64,000 nt of DNA from Anaerolineaceae bacterium (GTDB lineage: Bacteria; Chloroflexota; Anaerolineae; Anaerolineales; Villigracilaceae). The stretch is from contig WOUS01000011.1 in assembly GCA_009772985.1 (NCBI GenBank), forward strand, positions 33,903-97,902, read 5' to 3'. The notes under the pieces are model-generated. The model made no database searches. It worked only from the letters and a program-made list of their open reading frames with translations, and was not told where the DNA came from. This document shows, piece after piece, positions 48,580 to 56,949 of the stretch (position 1 is its first letter; every line of letters starts with the position of its first letter). The position numbers were made by a program, and so were the translations under genes.

Positions 48580-49575
48580 ATGAAACCACTCATCCAAAAA
48601 CTGACCGAAACCTTCTCCCCCTCCGGCTACGAGACCGCCATCCGCGAGGTCATCCGCAAGGAGATCAAGCCGCTCGCCGATGAAATCCGCGTGGACGCCC
48701 TTGGCAACCTGATTGCCCGCAAAGGGAAGAAAACCGCCAAAGGGCTGAGGATCATGCTCGCCGCCCACATGGACGAGATCGGCCTGATGGCCACCCACAT
48801 TGACGACAACGGATTCATCCGCTTCACCGGCATCGGCGGCATCCGCCCGCTCGCGTTGACCGGCAGCCGGGTGCGCTTCGTGAACGGCGTGCCGGGCGTC
48901 ATCAGCACCGACCGCATCACCGACCTGACCAAGGCCCCCACGCTGGAGCAGTGCTTCATAGACGTGGGCGCGGCCTCCAAAAAGGATTGCCCGGTGAAAG
49001 TGGGTGACGTGTGCGGCTTCGAGCGCCCGTTCCTCGACCTGGGCCGGCGGCTGGTCGCCAAGTCCATGGATGACCGCATCGCCTGCGCCATCCTCATCGA
49101 GGCCATGCGCGCCATGAAGGGAAGCCCGCACGAACTGTACTTCGTCTTCACCACCCAGGAGGAAGTGGGCGTGCGCGGCGCGACCACCTCGGCCTTCGGC
49201 ATTGATCCCGATCTCGGCCTGGCCGTGGACGTGACCGGCACCGGCGACACGCCCAAAGGTTCCAAGATGGAAGTCGGGCTGGGCAAGGGGCCGGCGGTCA
49301 AGGTCAAGGATGCCGGCATGTTGGCCGACCCGCGCGTCGTCCAGTGGATGATCCGCACCGCGGAAAAGGCAAAGATTCCGTACCAGCGCGAGGTCCTGGA
49401 AGGCGGCTCGACCGACGCCCGCGCCATCCAGTTGGCGCGCGGCGGCGTCCCTGCCGGGTGTCTCTCCATCCCCTGCCGCTACGTCCACACCCCGTCCGAG
49501 ATGGTGGACTACGAGGACGTGCAGAACGCCGTCAAACTGCTGACGGCGCTGCTCCGCGCCCCGGTCACGCTCTGA
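48580..49575 (+). CDS. M42-family metallo-aminopeptidase, third paralogue
   Basis: 331 aa. Motifs AAHMDEIGLM, SMDDRIACAI (DDR in place of DNR), TQEEVGVRGAT, AVDVTGTGDT and CRYVHTPSEM supply the metal ligands and the catalytic Glu. It starts 18 bp after hepT. A strong terminator 21 bp after the stop ends the cluster. Confidence 0.92.
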   Translation: MKPLIQKLTETFSPSGYETAIREVIRKEIKPLADEIRVDALGNLIARKGKKTAKGLRIMLAAHMDEIGLMATHIDDNGFIRFTGIGGIRPLALTGSRVRFVNGVPGVISTDRITDLTKAPTLEQCFIDVGAASKKDCPVKVGDVCGFERPFLDLGRRLVAKSMDDRIACAILIEAMRAMKGSPHELYFVFTTQEEVGVRGATTSAFGIDPDLGLAVDVTGTGDTPKGSKMEVGLGKGPAVKVKDAGMLADPRVVQWMIRTAEKAKIPYQREVLEGGSTDARAIQLARGGVPAGCLSIPCRYVHTPSEMVDYEDVQNAVKLLTALLRAPVTL

Positions 49576-49596
49576 ACCGTCTTCCCCGTTAAATGC

Positions 49597-49631
49597 ACCG
49601 TCCGGCCTTTCAGCCGGACGGTTTTCTTTTT
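49597..49631 (+). terminator. Terminator of the M42 cluster
   Basis: ACCGTCCGGC/GCCGGACGGT, a 10-bp perfect stem with a six-base loop and a T-rich tail. Confidence 0.9.
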
Positions 49632-49916
49632 CTAGCCAGGTTCTTCCGTTTTCCCCTTCTTCGGCAGTCCCCAGATGATGATGGCCACGCCGATGCCGGC
49701 CGCGACCGCGCCCAGCGCGCCCCAGGCCGTGAAGACGGTCATGGCGATGACCAGGCCGGCCAGCCCGAGAAAGACAGCGATCTGCACCTGCCAGAGTTGC
49801 GACTTCTTCAGCAGGTCGAGCGCCAGCCAGCCGAACCCCAGGCCAAAGACCGCCAGCCCGAGGAAGCGGAGCAGCGAGGCAAACACGTCAATGATCTCGT
49901 ACAGAATGGATGGCAT
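49632..49916 (-). CDS. Small membrane protein of unknown function
   Basis: 94 aa. Three hydrophobic segments (about residues 10-32, 40-58 and 60-83) and a charged KKGKTEEPG tail. The start at 49916 is chosen because AGGAG lies 6 bp upstream and the family-like start MPSILYEIIDVFASLLRFLG is hydrophobic from there. It follows the DUF456 gene by 26 bp and may belong to the same transcript. I do not recognise the family. Confidence 0.68.
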   Translation of the reverse strand: MPSILYEIIDVFASLLRFLGLAVFGLGFGWLALDLLKKSQLWQVQIAVFLGLAGLVIAMTVFTAWGALGAVAAGIGVAIIIWGLPKKGKTEEPG

Positions 49917-49942
49917 AGAGTCTCCTTTTGGTGTGAATGGGA

Positions 49943-50449
49943 TCAGACAAAGGCCCAGATCAGCCAGAAGCCGATCATGAACAAGCCCATTATAAACCGA
50001 ATCACAAATGCCCAGCCGCACCCGATCAACATTCCTTTCATGGATTTCAGGGCTTCATTGGCATCCTTGCGCCGGGCATATTCGATCAGGAACAACACCA
50101 GCAGGGCCGCGGCCAGGCCGCCGAGGATGGGCAGGATGAAATTCCCGGCAACGCCGGCCAGCAGCGCGATCAAAATCACCCACCACGGCGCGCCGCTCTC
50201 GTGCGCCTTGGCGCCCATCAGGACGTTGTCAATCACCGACCCGACGACCATCAGCACGGTGATGAGGGCGAACATCACCCAGCCCAGCGTGCCGAACCCG
50301 GCAAACAGCCCGTAGCCCAGCGCCGCCAGCCAGATAATGACCAGCCCCGGGATGAGCGGCACAACCAGCCCAAGCAGGCCGATCACCATCACGGTCAGCG
50401 TCAATGCTTTCAGCAGAACATCGTTCAACCACGGGAACCATTCAGACAT
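49943..50449 (-). CDS. DUF456-domain membrane protein
   Basis: 168 aa. Four or five helices; VIGLLGLVVPLIPGLVIIWLAALGYGLF with the Pro-Gly kink, then GSVIDNVLMGAKAHESGAPWW and GNFILPILGGLAAALLV are DUF456 signatures. Function unknown; members sit in the inner membrane. It begins 3 bp after the serS stop on the same strand, so it is probably co-transcribed and thereby under the serS T-box. Confidence 0.85.
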   Translation of the reverse strand: MSEWFPWLNDVLLKALTLTVMVIGLLGLVVPLIPGLVIIWLAALGYGLFAGFGTLGWVMFALITVLMVVGSVIDNVLMGAKAHESGAPWWVILIALLAGVAGNFILPILGGLAAALLVLFLIEYARRKDANEALKSMKGMLIGCGWAFVIRFIMGLFMIGFWLIWAFV

Positions 50450-50452
50450 CGG

Positions 50453-51730
50453 TCACTCCTGTGAGCGGATGATTTCCACGCCGCCCATCCATGGGCGCAG
50501 AACTTCCGGGACTTTTACGGACCCGTCAGCCTGCTGATAGTTTTCGAGCACGGCGATCAGCGTGCGCGGCATCCCCAGCCCCGACCCGTTCAGCGTATGC
50601 ACAAACCGGACCTTCGACCCGTCCGCCGGACGATAGCGGATGCCCGCCCGCCGCGCCTGGAAGTCGGTCACGTTCGAGACCGAGGACACTTCCAGCCATT
50701 CCTGCAATCCCGGCGACCAGACTTCGATATCGTAGGTGATGGTCGAGCCGAAGCCCAGGTCGCCAGTGCAGAGTTGTGTGACTCGATAGGTTAACCCCAG
50801 ACCGGCGCAGGTGGCCTCGGCATGTGCGCGCATCTTTTCCAGCAGGTCGTCCGACTCTTCCGGCTTGCAGAAAATGTACATCTCCACCTTGTCGAACTGG
50901 TGGCCGCGCTTGATGCCGCGCACGTCGCGGCCGGCGCTCATCTTCTCGCGGCGGAAGCAGGGCGTGTAGGCCGTGTACATCACCGGCAGTTTTTTCTCGT
51001 CGAGGATCTCGTCCATGTGCAGGCCGGTCAGCGGGACTTCGGCGGTCGGCACCATCCACAGGTCTTCCTCCGCGTCGTGGTACAGGTTGTCCACGAACTT
51101 GGGCAGTTGGCCAGCGCCGAACAGCGTGGCGGACTTGACCATGAACGGGGTGTACTGCTCGGTGTATCCCTGGCGGATGTGCAGGTCGAGCATCCAGGCG
51201 ATGAGCGCGCGCTGGAGGCGCGCCCCCAAGCCGGTCAGCACGTAGAAGCGCGAGCCGGTGATCTTGACGCCGCGCTCGAAGTCAATGATGCCGAGCGCCG
51301 GCCCGAGGTCCCAGTGGATCTTCGGCTCGAAATCGTACTCCGGCAGTTGGCCCACCGTCCGCAGGACGACGTTCCCGCTCTCATCCTTGCCAAGCGGCGT
51401 GCGCGCGTCCGGGAGGTTGGGCAGGGCGGAGACCGCGGCCTTCAACTGTTCCTCCACTTCGGCCAGTTCCTTATCGAGGGCGGAAATCCGGTCGCCGACC
51501 GCGCGCATGGACTCGATCTTTGCCTGGCGGGAGGCGGCTTCCTTCATCTGGCCGATCTCCTTCGAGACGGCGTTGCGCTCGGCCTTGAGGGACTCGGCGT
51601 CCGTCAGCAGGGCGCGGCGGCGGGAATCCAATTGCAGGATGCCGTCCACCGGCGCGGGGTCCATCTGGCGGTCCGATAACGCCTTGCGCACCAAGTCGGG
51701 TTGTTCGCGGATGAGATTGATGTCGAGCAT
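50453..51730 (-). CDS. serS: Seryl-tRNA synthetase
   Basis: 425 aa class II synthetase. N-terminal tRNA-binding coiled-coil hairpin (about residues 30-100, [18 protein letters not shown]), motif 1 region around [22 protein letters not shown], motif 2 [25 protein letters not shown] and motif 3 [21 protein letters not shown] precedes the ATG by about 7 bp. A T-box riboswitch leader (51764-52075) controls it by uncharged tRNA-Ser. Confidence 0.97.
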   Translation of the reverse strand: MLDINLIREQPDLVRKALSDRQMDPAPVDGILQLDSRRRALLTDAESLKAERNAVSKEIGQMKEAASRQAKIESMRAVGDRISALDKELAEVEEQLKAAVSALPNLPDARTPLGKDESGNVVLRTVGQLPEYDFEPKIHWDLGPALGIIDFERGVKITGSRFYVLTGLGARLQRALIAWMLDLHIRQGYTEQYTPFMVKSATLFGAGQLPKFVDNLYHDAEEDLWMVPTAEVPLTGLHMDEILDEKKLPVMYTAYTPCFRREKMSAGRDVRGIKRGHQFDKVEMYIFCKPEESDDLLEKMRAHAEATCAGLGLTYRVTQLCTGDLGFGSTITYDIEVWSPGLQEWLEVSSVSNVTDFQARRAGIRYRPADGSKVRFVHTLNGSGLGMPRTLIAVLENYQQADGSVKVPEVLRPWMGGVEIIRSQE

Positions 51731-51826
51731 AAAGCACCTCCGTGCCAGCCGCTCAGACTTTAGCAAAAGAATACGCCCCTCCATTTGCAGGACGAGGGGC
51801 GTCTCGTGGTGCCACCTGCTTTTGCG

Positions 51827-51853
51827 GTGGCGCAAGATAATATCTTGCGCTAC
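51827..51853. repeat. 12-3-12 palindrome a in the T-box leader
   Basis: GTGGCGCAAGAT, loop AAT, and the pairing arm ending GCGCTAC. Lies directly 5-prime (in leader direction) of the antiterminator. Confidence 0.9.
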
Positions 51854-51897
51854 TGCCTCGCTGCGTGATAACGGGCGCTTCCCGGCTCCCTTACGGC

Positions 51898-51924
51898 GTG
51901 GCGCAATTTGGAAAATTGCGCTAC
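51898..51924. repeat. 12-3-12 palindrome b in the T-box leader
   Basis: GTGGCGCAATTT, loop GGA, arm ending GCGCTAC. Same ends as copy a, with a partly different inner stem that is matched on both arms. Confidence 0.9.
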
Positions 51925-51950
51925 AGCCCCTGCGGGAGCAACCGTCTGCT

Positions 51951-51977
51951 GTAGAGCGAGTTACTAACTCGCTCCAC
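51951..51977. repeat. 12-3-12 palindrome c in the T-box leader
   Basis: GTAGAGCGAGTT, loop ACT, arm ending CGCTCCAC. Follows stem I in the leader. Confidence 0.9.
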
Positions 51978-52081
51978 CGACGCCGGAGTGGATTTCGCCG
52001 CCGTGCCGCCTGCCTTGCACCGTCCGGCAGGTCTCTGTTCGGGGAGGCGGGTACTTGTCTCCGGGTAAGTTTGTTGGCGGG

Positions 52082-52090
52082 ATTATACCA
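52082..52090 (-). promoter_or_regulatory. Extended -10 promoter of serS
   Basis: TGG-TATAAT on the minus strand (TGn extended -10) at 52082-52090; no good -35. A perfect 11-bp palindrome GTGACTGTCAC lies 25 bp further upstream (52116-52126). Confidence 0.6.
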
Positions 52091-52127
52091 AACTATTTTG
52101 CGCACGGCATGGCAGGTGACTGTCACA

Positions 52128-52745
52128 TCATTGGTTTCCCTTAAACTCCTCCATCGTGGCGTGACCCGGCTGGCTGATGCCTTCGCGCTTGAGCATCTTC
52201 CAGAGCGTCAGCCAGAGGATTTTGATGTCCAGCCAGAAGGACCAGTGGTCCACGTACCACACGTCGAGGCGGAATTTTTCCTCCCAGGTCAGGGCATTGC
52301 GCCCGTTGACCTGCGCCCAGCCGGTGATGCCGGGCAGCACGTCATGCCGGCGCATCTGCTCGGGAGAGTAGCGGTCGAGGTATTTCACCAGCAGCGGACG
52401 CGGCCCGACCAGGCTCATCTCCCCGCGCAGGACGTTGAAGAGTTCGGGCAGTTCGTCCAGGCTGGAGGAGCGGAGGAAACGCCCGAAGGGAGTCAAACGC
52501 TCGGCGTCCGGGAGCAGGCTGCCGTCCGGGGCGCGGCGGTCGGTCATCGTGCGGAATTTGGTCACGAGGAACGGCTTCCCTTTGCAGCCAGCGCGCGGCT
52601 GGCGGAACAGCACCGGGCGTCCGTGGACGAGGCGCACGAGCGCGGCCAGCGCCAGCAGGAGCGGCGAGAGCACGAGCAGGCCGAGCGACGCGGCGAGCAG
52701 GTCGAAGGTCCGTTTCGAGGCGGGAATCCCGGAGGGCATGTTCAT
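52128..52745 (-). CDS. Sugar transferase (WcaJ/EpsL-like initiating phosphoglycosyltransferase)
   Basis: 205 aa bacterial sugar transferase (PF02397). It moves a sugar phosphate from a UDP-sugar to undecaprenyl phosphate to start exopolysaccharide or O-chain synthesis. One re-entrant helix ([28 protein letters not shown]), then [46 protein letters not shown] and [14 protein letters not shown]: all family signatures. It is the short form without the N-terminal domain. Starts at 52745 or 52739 are both possible. No other glycan genes are adjacent. Confidence 0.9.
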   Translation of the reverse strand: MNMPSGIPASKRTFDLLAASLGLLVLSPLLLALAALVRLVHGRPVLFRQPRAGCKGKPFLVTKFRTMTDRRAPDGSLLPDAERLTPFGRFLRSSSLDELPELFNVLRGEMSLVGPRPLLVKYLDRYSPEQMRRHDVLPGITGWAQVNGRNALTWEEKFRLDVWYVDHWSFWLDIKILWLTLWKMLKREGISQPGHATMEEFKGNQ

Positions 52746-52767
52746 ATTCTCACTGCTTAATGCTCCC

Positions 52768-52814
52768 GCTGGATTTGTAATCCAGCGGCGATGGCGGCGG
52801 ATTACAAATCCGCC
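52768..52814. repeat. Paired 19-bp palindromes (copy 2)
   Basis: GCTGGATT-TGT-AATCCAGC (52768-52786) and GGCGGATT-ACA-AATCCGCC (52796-52814), nine bases apart: the same pair of stems as at 40227-40273. Confidence 0.85.
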
Positions 52815-52853
52815 GAAAACGTTTTGTGATATGCTGATTCTACCAAAAGATTG

Positions 52854-52862
52854 TGGTATATT
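52854..52862 (+). promoter_or_regulatory. Extended -10 promoter of the two-component operon
   Basis: TGG-TATATT, 16 bp before the response regulator ATG. Confidence 0.5.
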
Positions 52863-52878
52863 TTGAATAGAGGCGCAT

Positions 52879-53556
52879 ATGAACGAGCGAATCCTGATCA
52901 TCGAAGACGACCCGGCCATCCTGAAAGTGGTCCAGCGCAGCTTGGCCTACGAGGGCTACGTAGTGGACATCGCCACCGACGGGCGCACCGGCCTGAACCT
53001 GGCGCGGGATCACCACCCCGACCTGGTCATCCTGGACTGGATGCTGCCGGGACTGGACGGGCTGGAGGTCTGCCGCCGGCTGCGGCTGGGAGGCAGCCTG
53101 CCGATCCTGATGCTGACGGCGAAGGACACGGTGCAGGACCGGGTGCAGGGTCTCGACGCCGGGGCCGACGATTACCTGGTGAAGCCGTTCAACCTGGACG
53201 AACTGTCGGCGCGCCTGCGCGCCCTGCTGCGCCGCACGCAGACCGAACGCCAGCAGGTCTACAATTTCGCCGACCTGACAATGGAAACATCCTCCCGCCA
53301 GGTGACGCGCGGCTCCCGCCTCATCCCGCTGACTGCCAAAGAATACGAACTGCTCGAACTTTTTCTGCGCCACCCGCGCCAGGTGCTGACCCGCGAGGTG
53401 ATTTTCGACCGCGTCTGGGGCTACGATTTCGGCGGCGAGAGCAACGTGCTCGAAGTTTACATCCGTTACCTGCGCCAGAAACTCGAAAGCGACGATGAGC
53501 CGCGCCTGCTCCACACGGTGCGCGGCGTGGGGTACGTGTTGCGCGAGAACCCGTAA
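52879..53556 (+). CDS. OmpR/PhoB-family response regulator
   Basis: 225 aa. Receiver domain with acidic pocket IIEDD (9-11), phosphate-accepting D53 in [10 protein letters not shown], a Thr in MLTAKD and Lys in YLVKPF; then a winged-helix DNA-binding domain ([34 protein letters not shown], ending VRGVGYVLR). The stop TAA directly abuts the ATG of the histidine kinase, so they are one operon. The stimulus is unknown; the arrangement is like MprAB/CssRS envelope systems. Confidence 0.95.
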   Translation: MNERILIIEDDPAILKVVQRSLAYEGYVVDIATDGRTGLNLARDHHPDLVILDWMLPGLDGLEVCRRLRLGGSLPILMLTAKDTVQDRVQGLDAGADDYLVKPFNLDELSARLRALLRRTQTERQQVYNFADLTMETSSRQVTRGSRLIPLTAKEYELLELFLRHPRQVLTREVIFDRVWGYDFGGESNVLEVYIRYLRQKLESDDEPRLLHTVRGVGYVLRENP

Positions 53557-54945
53557 ATGTCCCTGCGTCTCCGCCTGACAATCCTATATTCCGCGCTGAC
53601 CGGGGGGATTTTGCTCGTATTCGGCGCGCTGCTCTTCTTCCTGGTCAACATCCTGCTCACCAGCCAGGTGGACACCACCCTCCAGCAGACCGTCATGGAG
53701 GTGACCCGCAGCATCCACGTCGGCTCGGTCGGCGAACTGAACGTTGTCACCCTGCCGCAACTGGACCTGACGGCCAACGTTTACATCCAGATTTGGGATA
53801 CCAGGGGGAACCTGCAATCGTCCTCCCCCGGCATCAGCCGGCTGGGCGAGTCGCTCGACCCGGCCGGCCTGGAAGCGGGCCGCATCCTCTACCACGACAC
53901 CTATATCCAGGGGGCGCACCTGCGCGTGCTGACCGTCCCGCTGGTGGTGGTGGTCGAAAATGAGCAACGCCCGGTGGGCGTCATCCAGGCCGCCGCCAAC
54001 CTGGGCGTGGTGGACTCCATCCGCCGCACCCTGCTGGAGGTGGTGCTGGCCACGGCGGCGGTGTCCATGTTCCTGGCGGCCTCGGCCTCGTGGTTCATCA
54101 TCGGGCAGGCGGTGGCGCCGCTGGCGGCTGTCACCGAGACGGCGCTGCAGATCTCGCGCGCCGACGACCTGTCGCGGCGCATCCCCTACCGCGGCGCGGA
54201 CAACGACGAAGGCGGGCGGCTGGTGGCGGCCTTCAACGCCACCCTCGAACGGCTGGAGACGCTCTTCTCCGCCCAGCAGCGCTTCCTGGCCGACGTGAGC
54301 CACGAACTGCGCACCCCGCTGACGGTCATCAAGGGCAACGTGGAACTGATGCGCAAAATGGGGAACGCCGACGAGGAGTCGCTCTCCAGCATCGAAGACG
54401 AGGCGGACCGTCTCACCCGTCTCGTCGGGGACCTGCTGCTGGAGACCCAGGCCGAGTCGGGCAAGCTGCCGCTCTCGTTCGCGCCGGTCGAACTGGACAC
54501 GCTCCTGCTGGAAGTATTCAAGGAGATGCGCGTCCTGGCGCGTGAGCGCGTCCGCCTGAAGGTGACCGGCATTGACCAGATCCAGGTCCACGGCGACCGC
54601 GACCGGCTGAAGCAGGTACTCATCAACATGGTCTCGAACGCCATCACGTACACGCCAGCGGGCGGCGAGGTGACCCTCGGCCTGGCGCGCGTCGGCGACC
54701 ACGCCCGCATCGTCGTCCACGACACCGGGCCGGGCATCCCGCCCGAAGACCTGCCGCACATCTTCGAGCGTTTCTACCGCGCCGAAAAAAGCCGCACCCG
54801 CGCCAAGCACGGCGGGTTCGGGCTGGGACTGTCCATCGCCTATTGGATTGTCTCTCACCACGGGGGAAGGATTGAAGTCGAGGCTCCGGAAGGCCAGGGG
54901 ACGACTTTCTGCATCTGGCTGCCGGTGTTGGCCGCCGGCAATTAG
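53557..54945 (+). CDS. Sensor histidine kinase
   Basis: 462 aa. TM1 at about residues 10-34, an extracytoplasmic sensor of about 120 residues, TM2 at about 160-183, a HAMP linker, HisKA with the phosphate-accepting H249 in DVSHELRTPLTVIKG, and HATPase_c with N box (NMVSNAITYTPAGG), G1 (DTGPGIPPED), F box (FERFYR) and G2 (GFGLGLSIAYWIV). All catalytic boxes are intact. It probably phosphorylates the regulator encoded just upstream. Confidence 0.95.
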   Translation: MSLRLRLTILYSALTGGILLVFGALLFFLVNILLTSQVDTTLQQTVMEVTRSIHVGSVGELNVVTLPQLDLTANVYIQIWDTRGNLQSSSPGISRLGESLDPAGLEAGRILYHDTYIQGAHLRVLTVPLVVVVENEQRPVGVIQAAANLGVVDSIRRTLLEVVLATAAVSMFLAASASWFIIGQAVAPLAAVTETALQISRADDLSRRIPYRGADNDEGGRLVAAFNATLERLETLFSAQQRFLADVSHELRTPLTVIKGNVELMRKMGNADEESLSSIEDEADRLTRLVGDLLLETQAESGKLPLSFAPVELDTLLLEVFKEMRVLARERVRLKVTGIDQIQVHGDRDRLKQVLINMVSNAITYTPAGGEVTLGLARVGDHARIVVHDTGPGIPPEDLPHIFERFYRAEKSRTRAKHGGFGLGLSIAYWIVSHHGGRIEVEAPEGQGTTFCIWLPVLAAGN

Positions 54946-54954
54946 CAGCAATTT

Positions 54955-55011
54955 GTAGGGCGGGTTTCCATACCCGCCTTCCATTTCGACGGCTATAGAA
55001 AGCCGTCCTAC
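54955..55011. repeat. Compound hairpin repeat after the kinase gene
   Basis: Outer GTAGG and CCTAC enclose two stems, GGCGGGT/ACCCGCC and GACGGCT/AGCCGTC. A variant of the GTRG/CYAC palindromes with two inner hairpins in place of one. Confidence 0.75.
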
Positions 55012-55038
55012 AAGTCTGAAGTTCTCAAGTGGTCCGAA

Positions 55039-55743
55039 TCAAGGAAGGCCGAGACGGGCGTGCGCCTGGCTGCACAGACTCGCGCCCCCGGCCGCCAGCC
55101 ATTCCTGCAGGCGCGAACTCTCCGCCGCCCCGCCAGACGCCTCGGCGTAAATCCCGCTCCCCCAATAAACATAGCGGACCGTTTCCGCAGCCCAGGTGAA
55201 CTCGCCGCGCCCGATGACGCTGATGCCGCCATTGTAGCCGGCCAGCGCCAGGCGCGGGTCCAGGCCGGCGGTATCCAGCGAGCGCTTGAGATACGCCAGC
55301 CCGCGCAGGGCGTTGGTATCGGGATTGTAGGGATCATCGTCGGCGGCGAAATGATACGGCATCACCTGGAACAGCCCCATCGCCCCGGCGCGGGAGCGCG
55401 CCTGCGGGTCGCCGCACGACTCGATCTGCATCACGGTCGCGGCCAGGTTCGGGTCCAGGCCCGCCGCGGCGGCCCAGGCCTGGATCTCGCCCGCCCAGCG
55501 CTGGACTTCCGGCGTGAAGACGGGCGCGAGTCCGCCCGCCGGCTGGCCCGCCTGCGCGGAGGCCGCCTCCGGCGCGGCCGCGGGGACCGCCTCAGCCGTC
55601 ACGGGCGAACCGAGCGCCAGCGCCGCCAGCAGGCAGCCGACCACCAGCACAACCAGCGGCGGGAGCACGAACCCAGACAGACAGCCGCCTCCAGAGGAGA
55701 CGGCTGTTTGAGTGGAAGGAGGGGCCGCGTTTCGGGAGGACAT
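55039..55743 (-). CDS. Lytic transglycosylase (SLT domain)
   Basis: 234 aa. An N-terminal helix (FVLPPLVVLVVGCLLAALAL, residues 25-44) exports or anchors it; an Ala/Pro linker follows, then a Slt-type lysozyme fold: catalytic Glu in ATVMQIESCGDP, GLFQVMPYHF, NALRGLAYLKRSLD and LALAGYNGG. It cleaves peptidoglycan glycan strands to make 1,6-anhydro ends, for wall turnover or assembly of wall-spanning machines. Minus strand, 15 bp after the membrane gene upstream, so probably in the same transcript. Confidence 0.9.
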   Translation of the reverse strand: MSSRNAAPPSTQTAVSSGGGCLSGFVLPPLVVLVVGCLLAALALGSPVTAEAVPAAAPEAASAQAGQPAGGLAPVFTPEVQRWAGEIQAWAAAAGLDPNLAATVMQIESCGDPQARSRAGAMGLFQVMPYHFAADDDPYNPDTNALRGLAYLKRSLDTAGLDPRLALAGYNGGISVIGRGEFTWAAETVRYVYWGSGIYAEASGGAAESSRLQEWLAAGGASLCSQAHARLGLP

Positions 55744-55758
55744 GGCTCCAGCAATGGG

Positions 55759-56493
55759 CTAAGCGTGGCGCGGGGTGTCCACGTATTCGGTGTCACGCGC
55801 CGGCCGGGCGCTGACGGAGACCTTGTGGTATGTCGGTTCGGGACGACCATATACCGACTCGGAGCGCGCTGTCTTGGGCGCAGACCGGAAGGGATTGGTC
55901 AGCGGCGCCTGGCGGGTGCGCACGTTGGACAGGCTCGAGGCCGGCTGGGTGATGGCACGCGGCCGGGGCTGGGCGTCGGCGTGGCTGAAGAGTTTCTCCC
56001 CGGCCACCGAGAAGGTCCCGATGATGAGCACGCGGATGAGCCAGACCATGATCGCCACGAAGACCGGCACCACCTTGGTCAGGGTGGTGCTGCTCACCAC
56101 CACCCCGCCCGACAGGCTGGAATGGGTGGCGATGGCAACCGAGACGCCCCACCAGGTGAGAATGGCATTCATGGCCGCAGCCAGCAGCCAGGCCCCGAAC
56201 AGGTACCAGACCTCGGCGGGTTCGTCGCGGCCCTGCTCGGGCGTGAACAGGCGGGCGATCCCGGCAAAATCAATGCCGCAGAAAGCGAACGCCAAAATGG
56301 TGGACCAGCGGATGCCGATGAAGCGCAGGTCGCCCAGCACGTCGCCCAGGGCAAACTCGGTGGTGCTGTAATTGAAAGCCTCGAACGCCAGCAGAGCGAA
56401 GATGATGATGATGCCCCAGACCATGCCGCGCTTGATCGTCACGTTGCGCAGCATGCCGGTTACTTTGCGGCTGTTCTGGTAATTGGTAATCAT
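55759..56493 (-). CDS. Polytopic membrane protein under a LexA-like box
   Basis: 244 aa. Four hydrophobic helices (about residues 22-40, 58-80, 95-118, 135-160) and a long polar, basic C-terminal tail from about 165. The start at 56493 is fixed by AAAGGAGG seven bases upstream. I do not recognise the family. Directly upstream lies a consensus promoter with a GAAC-N4-GTTC box in its spacer and a second near-match box, so it may be induced by DNA damage together with the downstream lytic transglycosylase. Confidence 0.75.
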   Translation of the reverse strand: MITNYQNSRKVTGMLRNVTIKRGMVWGIIIIFALLAFEAFNYSTTEFALGDVLGDLRFIGIRWSTILAFAFCGIDFAGIARLFTPEQGRDEPAEVWYLFGAWLLAAAMNAILTWWGVSVAIATHSSLSGGVVVSSTTLTKVVPVFVAIMVWLIRVLIIGTFSVAGEKLFSHADAQPRPRAITQPASSLSNVRTRQAPLTNPFRSAPKTARSESVYGRPEPTYHKVSVSARPARDTEYVDTPRHA

Positions 56494-56514
56494 GGCTGCC
56501 TCCTTTATAAAATA

Positions 56515-56526
56515 GAACAAATGTTT
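56515..56526 (-). promoter_or_regulatory. Second LexA-like box
   Basis: GAAC-AAAT-GTTT on the plus strand, one base from the GAAC-N4-GTTC consensus, 22 bp before the start codon. Confidence 0.45.
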
Positions 56527-56542
56527 TGCTTCTTACGGCAAT

Positions 56543-56571
56543 ATTATAGAACGCATGTTCTAAAAAGTCAA
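56543..56571 (-). promoter_or_regulatory. Strong promoter with a LexA-like box in the spacer
   Basis: Minus strand: TTGACT (56566-56571), 17-bp spacer, TATAAT (56543-56548). GAAC-GCAT-GTTC at 56549-56560 fills the spacer next to the -10 and matches the Gram-positive SOS (Cheo) box core GAACN4GTTC exactly. A repressor bound here would block RNA polymerase. Confidence 0.7.
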
Positions 56572-56622
56572 GTGGCAATTTTCTGACCTTCGGACATAAA
56601 TTCGGACAACCAGTTCTTTTGC

Positions 56623-56792
56623 CGCGGATTACGCGGATTTTCGCGGAGGAAGAAGAGAAAAATCCGTGATTCTGATGGATTTTGTGGTTTGGGTGGTCAA
56701 CCGTCCACGAATGGTTCACGAATACTCGAATGTACGGGTTCCTATTCGTTTATTCGTGCAGAATTGAACCAGAAAAATCCGTGTAATCCGCG
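56623..56792. repeat. 170-bp inverted-repeat element with nested hairpin
   Basis: Outer arms of 19 bases (CGCGGATTACGCGGATTTT at 56623 and its near reverse complement at 56774-56792), with CACGAATA/TATTCGTG arms inside. No coding capacity. The remaining sequence from 56572 to 56949 holds no other gene I can support. Confidence 0.75.
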
Positions 56793-56949
56793 CCATCGTA
56801 CCCGCAGGGTAAAATCCGCTGCAAAAATGTTTGCCAGGCCATCTGTCCAAACTTAAGTCTGAACCTCAGCCAATTTTCAAAATCCTGGCAAATCCCCTTG
56901 CCGCGCCCGCGGAAATCATGTATAGTGAGCGCAGGAAATCGGAGACCCT

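Larger units (their letters stand above)
51764..52075 (-). ncRNA. T-box riboswitch of serS, carrying three palindromic repeats
   Basis: Read on the minus strand: stem I region with a candidate specifier TCC (Ser codon, 51990-51992) in a GAAA-TCC-AC context, the CCCGTTATC block near 51870, the T-box antiterminator core AGGTGGCACCACG at 51817-51805, and a terminator (GAGGGGCGT region: 51794-51802 with 51773-51781) followed by a T-run. Uncharged tRNA-Ser should pair with the specifier and T-box to stop termination. Three 27-bp palindromes lie between the core stems (51951-51977, 51898-51924, 51827-51853). Confidence 0.88.
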
